This document shows positions 6,802-9,482 of a DNA stretch of 9,482 nucleotides, piece by piece (the stretch's first letter is position 1; each line of letters starts with the position of its first letter). Origin of the DNA: CAYXDR01 sp046498185 (GTDB lineage Bacteria; Desulfobacterota; DSM-4660; Desulfatiglandales; Desulfatiglandaceae). Where the stretch lies: contig JAWOBE010000094.1 of assembly GCA_046498185.1 (NCBI GenBank), positions 1-9,482 on the forward strand, read 5' to 3'. The notes below the pieces were generated by a model. The model saw nothing but the letters and a program-made list of their open reading frames with translations, did no database searches and was not told the DNA's origin. Made by a program: the position numbers and the translations under genes.

Positions 6802-7190
6802 TCCAATGTCAGATATCCTTCCTTTAACCAGCGCTCTGCCTTATCCCGTTCAGCAATATCAAAATAATGAACTTTGGCCATCGTAAATGGTTTGGCGATA
6901 AAAGCCATTCCCTTTTCCCATTTATTCTCACCCACAATTGCCAGCCGTTCGATATCGTTGAAATGTTTGACGCCAAACTTGGTATCTTCCCATGCTGCGC
7001 TTGCGCTCCAGCCCTGGAAATCCAGCAATTCAAACAACAGCCTGATTTTGCCATGCTGCTCGATTGCCCTTTCCACTTCGGGCACGAATATTTCATAGTC
7101 TTTCTTCTCCAGTTTGCCCCTAACAGTTACATAGACAATCTGACCCGCTGCTTCTTCTTTGATTTGTAATGTCTTGATTTCGAGCGTCAT
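6798..7190 (-). CDS. SpoIIAA-like (STAS-related) protein
   Basis: The product is a 130-residue soluble protein with no signal peptide or membrane segment. Alternating strands and helices (QIVYVTVRGKLEKKDYEIFV, KIRLLFELLDFQGWSASAAW, ERLAIVGENKWEKGMAFIAK, then an AERWLKEG helix) match the SpoIIAA-like family (Pfam SpoIIAA-like), which has an STAS-type fold related to anti-sigma-factor antagonists and to the STAS domains of anion transporters. The family's molecular role is poorly known; membrane-lipid or partner-protein binding has been proposed. AAGGAGAT at 7195-7202 gives a clear ribosome site. Its TGA (6800-6798) overlaps the ATG of the P-type ATPase as ATGA, so it is translated together with that pump, and a regulatory or accessory role in cation transport is a reasonable inference. 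The classical phosphorylatable Ser of SpoIIAA is not evident. Confidence 0.85.
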   Translation of the reverse strand: MTLEIKTLQIKEEAAGQIVYVTVRGKLEKKDYEIFVPEVERAIEQHGKIRLLFELLDFQGWSASAAWEDTKFGVKHFNDIERLAIVGENKWEKGMAFIAKPFTMAKVHYFDIAERDKAERWLKEGYLTLE

Positions 7191-7192
7191 AA

Positions 7193-7469
7193 CTATCTCC
7201 TTTTTAGAGTTACTTGAATTTCATGGGTAACCACACCTTGCTGGGTCTTGATATCTATGAGGTTTGCATCGATTGCCTCATCGCCCCAGAGCTAAGTTTC
7301 TACTGCACGTGTGATATCGATGTCCCAAACTTGCTTTGCAAGAACCGGCGCCTCAAATGCCAGGCAATAGAAAGCTGCAAGCAACGGTATTATAGTATAG
7401 TGCCTAAAAAATCGCCAATCCAGACACGTGTGGGTTTTTTTTGAAATAAAATGTATTTTTTTTATGCAT
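7193..7469 (-). pseudogene. Broken gene for a secreted BON-domain protein
   Basis: A signal-peptide-like stretch (IIPLLAAFYCLAFEAPVLA) is followed by the start of a BON domain: WDIDITRAVET, a TAG stop at 7294-7292, then LWGDEAIDANLIDIKTQQGV and VT. BON domains (as in OsmY) typically read A-V-E-x-x-L-x-x-D-(x)n-I-D-V-x-x-x-x-G-V-V-T-L-x-G; Glu to stop (GAG to TAG) would explain the nonsense codon. The likely start is ATG 7469 (MHKKN...), with AAGGA six bases upstream and only two bases after the stop of the 36-residue gene. That start is out of frame by one base with the signal peptide. Two runs of eight A (7463-7456 and 7442-7435) are obvious places for the slip. After GVVT the domain is also lost, and the frame ends at 7193 inside the next gene's ribosome site. 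Three lesions make a pseudogene very likely; homopolymer sequencing error could explain only the frameshift. Confidence 0.65.
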
Positions 7470-7471
7470 AT

Positions 7472-7582
7472 TTATTCCTTTATCGACGTTTTCTCTTCCG
7501 ACGACTCTGCATAGCATAGCGGTGTTATTACGAGCATGGCAATTAACATTAACATAAAATAGTTCGTTTTTATATATTTCAT
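7472..7582 (-). CDS. Small exported peptide or truncated precursor (36 aa)
   Basis: ATG at 7582 is preceded by AGGAGATAT seven bases upstream, and the frame ends with TAA at 7474-7472. The 36 residues begin MKYIKTN, have a hydrophobic core about residues 8-22 (YFMLMLIAMLVITPLCYA), and end with a short polar tail ESSEEKTSIKE. This is a textbook signal peptide with a cleavage site after CYA; the TPLC could also serve as a weak lipobox with Cys23. After cleavage only about 11 residues would remain. It may be a true small exported peptide, or an N-terminal remnant of a longer secreted protein. It is the first gene of the minus-strand unit, right after the promoter-like repeat, and sits two bases from the start of the BON pseudogene. 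I do not recognise a family. Confidence 0.55.
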   Translation of the reverse strand: MKYIKTNYFMLMLIAMLVITPLCYAESSEEKTSIKE

Positions 7583-7613
7583 TTGATATCTCCTGGTTAT
7601 ATTGGAGTTAAAT

Positions 7614-7651
7614 GCCATTTATAGCTAAATTATGTCTCCACTCTAAATGGC
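7614..7651 (-). promoter_or_regulatory. Promoter-like site embedded in an inverted repeat (operator candidate)
   Basis: On the minus strand, arms GCCATTTAGAG (7651-7641) and CTATAAATGGC (7624-7614) pair at 10 of 11 positions around a 16-base spacer. TTTAGA (7647-7642; 4/6 to the sigma-70 -35 box) and TATAAA (7623-7618; 5/6 to the -10 box) lie in the two arms with an 18-base spacing. This would start transcription near 7610, about 28 bases before the 36-residue gene. A dimeric repressor bound to the two arms would cover both boxes. Confidence 0.45.
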
Positions 7652-7668
7652 TAAAAGTGACAGGGTGG

Positions 7669-7746
7669 TCATTTGAATCTGGAAGCAGCCGACTTTAAGG
7701 CGTTGCCGAGCGAGTCCCACGCACTTTCGATAAACCCGGCGTGAAA
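7669..7746 (-). pseudogene. C-terminal remnant of a small coiled-coil protein gene
   Basis: The minus strand reads FHAGFIESAWDSLGNALKSA followed by ASRFK and TGA at 7671-7669. This is the typical ending of the small coiled-coil family (usual form: DLKAGIE-SAWDSLG-x-A-x-KSA-x-SRFK) whose start is seen at 1184-1246. Upstream the frame stays open, but the residues (KTIPRATYGFQ) do not resemble the family's charged coiled coil, and the next gene to the right, GlgX, ends at 7779. There is no start codon or ribosome site, so this is a gene end left after rearrangement. Recognition is from memory of the family. Confidence 0.6.
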
Positions 7747-7778
7747 CTGGAACCCGTAGGTGGCGCGGGGAATGGTTT

Positions 7779-9482
7779 TCAGGGGGTGCTGTTTTCCTTT
7801 TTATTTCGTTTGAGTAGAACCAGGGATCGGCTCTCAACGTCGATCCCTTCTCCGGCCCTGACGGTTTTTTCCTCTTCGATAAAGCCGCCTTTTGCAGTGT
7901 CCAGAATCACGAACCAGTGTTCTCCCCATTGGGGGCCGGGCAGGGTAAAGGAAATCCGTTCGTGGTTCGCGTTTAAGAGCAGGTAAAACGTATCATCCCG
8001 AACTCGCTCTCCCCGGAGGTCCGGCGTGCCGATGCCTTCGCCGTTTAGAAACAGGGCCAGGGACTTTGCAAACCCCTCGCCCCAGTTCTCTTCGGCCATC
8101 TCGATACCGTCCGGTGTGAACCAACCGATATCCTCCACCCCGCTGCCGTGGATGGCCCTGCCGAGAAACCAGCCCCGCCGCATAAAGACCGGGTGCTCAG
8201 ATCTGAACCGGATGAGATTCCGGGTGAACTCCAGAAGGGTTTCATCAGTCTTCTCCCAGTCAAACCAGGAGATCTCGTTGTCCTGGCAATAGCCGTTGTT
8301 GTTGCCCTGCTGTGTCCGTCCCATCTCATCCCCTCCGAGAAGCATGGGGATACCCTGGGAGAGAAAAAGGGTGGCCAGGAAATTGCGTACCTGTTTGGCG
8401 CGAAGCGCCAGGATATCGGGATTGTCCGCAGGGCCTTCCTTCCCGCAGTTCCAGGACCGGTTGTGGCTTTCACCGTCATTGTTCTCTTCTCCGTTGGCCT
8501 CGTTATGTTTATCATTGTATGAGACCAGGTCATGGAGGGTGAAACCGTCGTGGGCCGTGATGAAATTAATGCTGGCATTGGGTCTTCTGGTCGTGCTTTC
8601 GTAAAGGTCCGAGCTACCGGTAAACCGAAAGGCGAATTCGGCCAAGGTCCGGTCCTCACCGCGCCAGAAGTCTCGTACGCAGTCCCGGTACTTGCCGTTC
8701 CACTCCGACCACAGGGGAGGAAAATTACCCACCTGGTAGCCTCCCTCGCCCACGTCCCAGGGCTCGGCAATGAGCTTCACCTGGCTGACGACCGGGTCCT
8801 GCTGAACCAGGTCGAAGAAGGCGGAGAGTTTGTCCACCTCGTGGAGCTCCCGGGCCAGGGTGGATGCCAGGTCGAACCGGAATCCGTCCACGTGCATCTC
8901 CGTCACCCAGTAACGGAGAGAATCCATGATGAGTTGCAGCACATGGGGATTGCGCATATTGAGGCTGTTGCCGGTCCCGCTGTAATCCATGTAATACTGC
9001 GGATCATCGGTAAGCCGGTAATAATAGGCGTTATCGATCCCCTTGAAACTGAGCATCGGTCCCAGATGATTTCCCTCGGCGGTGTGGTTGTAAACCACAT
9101 CCAGAATAATCTCCATGCCGGCCTGATGCAGCGTTTTGACCATCTGCTTGAACTCGGCCACCACACCACCGGGCCGCTTGTCCGCTGCATAGTCGTTTTG
9201 CGGAGCGAGATACCCGATGGAATTGTACCCCCAATAGTTTTTCAATCCTTGATCCACCAGGTGCTTGTCATGGATGAAATAGTGGACCGGCATCAGCTCC
9301 ACGGCTGTGACGCCAAGACCCTTTAAGTATTCAATGACTGCGGGTTGTGCCAGACCCGCATAAGTGCCGCGCAGTTCGGCAGGAACTTCCGGGTGCAGGG
9401 CAGTGAGTCCTTTGACATGGGATTCATAAATGATGGTTTCGTGCCAGGGCAGTTGAAGGCGGCGGTCCCCGCTCCAGTCGAA
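7779..9482 (-). CDS. glgX: Glycogen debranching enzyme GlgX (GH13_11 isoamylase type), N-terminus beyond window
   Basis: The frame is open from the right edge (FDWSGD...) to TGA at 7781-7779: 567 residues of a cytoplasmic enzyme usually about 700 long, so roughly the N-terminal CBM48-like domain is missing. It hydrolyses alpha-1,6 branch points of (phosphorylase-trimmed) glycogen. Typical GlgX sequence is present: YESHVKGLTALHP, LRGTYAGLA and YLKGLGVTAVELMPVH. In visible numbering the GH13 regions are I DVVYNHT (128-134), II GFRFDLA with the nucleophile Asp204, III IAEPWD with the acid/base Glu240, and IV FITAHDG with Asp312. All catalytic residues are present. The C-terminal beta domain ends LLKRNKKENSTP. 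The internal GTG at 9302 is a valine codon, not a start. It is separated from the cation operon by 197 bases holding a gene remnant and a promoter-like site, so it is probably a different transcription unit. Confidence 0.95.
   Translation of the reverse strand, partial: FDWSGDRRLQLPWHETIIYESHVKGLTALHPEVPAELRGTYAGLAQPAVIEYLKGLGVTAVELMPVHYFIHDKHLVDQGLKNYWGYNSIGYLAPQNDYAADKRPGGVVAEFKQMVKTLHQAGMEIILDVVYNHTAEGNHLGPMLSFKGIDNAYYYRLTDDPQYYMDYSGTGNSLNMRNPHVLQLIMDSLRYWVTEMHVDGFRFDLASTLARELHEVDKLSAFFDLVQQDPVVSQVKLIAEPWDVGEGGYQVGNFPPLWSEWNGKYRDCVRDFWRGEDRTLAEFAFRFTGSSDLYESTTRRPNASINFITAHDGFTLHDLVSYNDKHNEANGEENNDGESHNRSWNCGKEGPADNPDILALRAKQVRNFLATLFLSQGIPMLLGGDEMGRTQQGNNNGYCQDNEISWFDWEKTDETLLEFTRNLIRFRSEHPVFMRRGWFLGRAIHGSGVEDIGWFTPDGIEMAEENWGEGFAKSLALFLNGEGIGTPDLRGERVRDDTFYLLLNANHERISFTLPGPQWGEHWFVILDTAKGGFIEEEKTVRAGEGIDVESRSLVLLKRNKKENSTP

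Noticed and set aside
7418..7443. Palindrome ACACGTGT followed by GGG and eight T, resembling a + strand terminator
   Set aside because: The palindrome has no room for a loop and does not extend beyond eight bases; the T run is part of the BON gene remnant, and no + strand gene ends here.
7214..7444. + strand open frame of 76 codons with several cysteines
   Set aside because: It is the exact codon-register shadow of the minus-strand BON-domain remnant; it has no ribosome site and no family likeness.
8532..9326. 264-codon + strand and 241-codon minus-strand (8045-8770) open frames inside glgX
   Set aside because: Both are shadows of the GlgX reading frame, whose GH13 motifs are intact throughout.

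Overview
The window looks like an accessory, stress- and ion-homeostasis type region of a Gram-negative bacterium. It is most likely a Desulfobacterota/'deltaproteobacterial' lineage, judged from recalled family resemblance of the Cys-rich PAS protein, the small coiled-coil family, the SpoIIAA-like protein and the BON protein. This is an inference; no rRNA or other marker gene is present to settle it.

Layout. At the left edge is the C-terminal 383 residues of a P-type (P2A, Ca2+-like) ATPase on the + strand (ends 1154). Positions 1184-2581 are a patchwork. It holds an N-terminal scrap of a small coiled-coil gene, an intact LapA-like (DUF1049) membrane protein, an N-terminal scrap of an IS110-family transposase preceded by two hairpins, a Cys-rich PAS-domain protein, and the last ~30 codons of a GGDEF (diguanylate cyclase) gene. 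From 7582 down to 2624 everything reads on the minus strand as one compact unit: a 36-residue exported peptide, a broken secreted BON-domain gene, a SpoIIAA-like protein, a full-length P-type cation ATPase and an MgtE Mg2+ channel/transporter. The last three are joined by ATGA stop/start overlaps. A promoter-like -35/-10 pair lies inside an inverted repeat at 7614-7651, just upstream of this unit. Right of that is a C-terminal scrap of the same coiled-coil family seen at 1184-1246, then a GlgX-type glycogen debranching enzyme running off the right edge.

How the parts fit. The core is a translationally coupled cation module (SpoIIAA-like, P2 ATPase, MgtE) that would move Ca2+/other cations and Mg2+ across the inner membrane. 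The SpoIIAA-like protein is a candidate accessory or regulatory partner. Around it lie at least five gene remnants, so the locus has been rearranged repeatedly. The segment is bounded on the left by the start, and on the right by the end, of the same small gene family, both on the minus strand and both cut exactly where the flanking ATPase and GlgX genes end.

No tRNA, rRNA, CRISPR array or complete mobile element was seen. The strongest leads are the coupled cation operon, the split coiled-coil gene at both borders, the operator-like inverted repeat, and the IS110 relic with hairpins.
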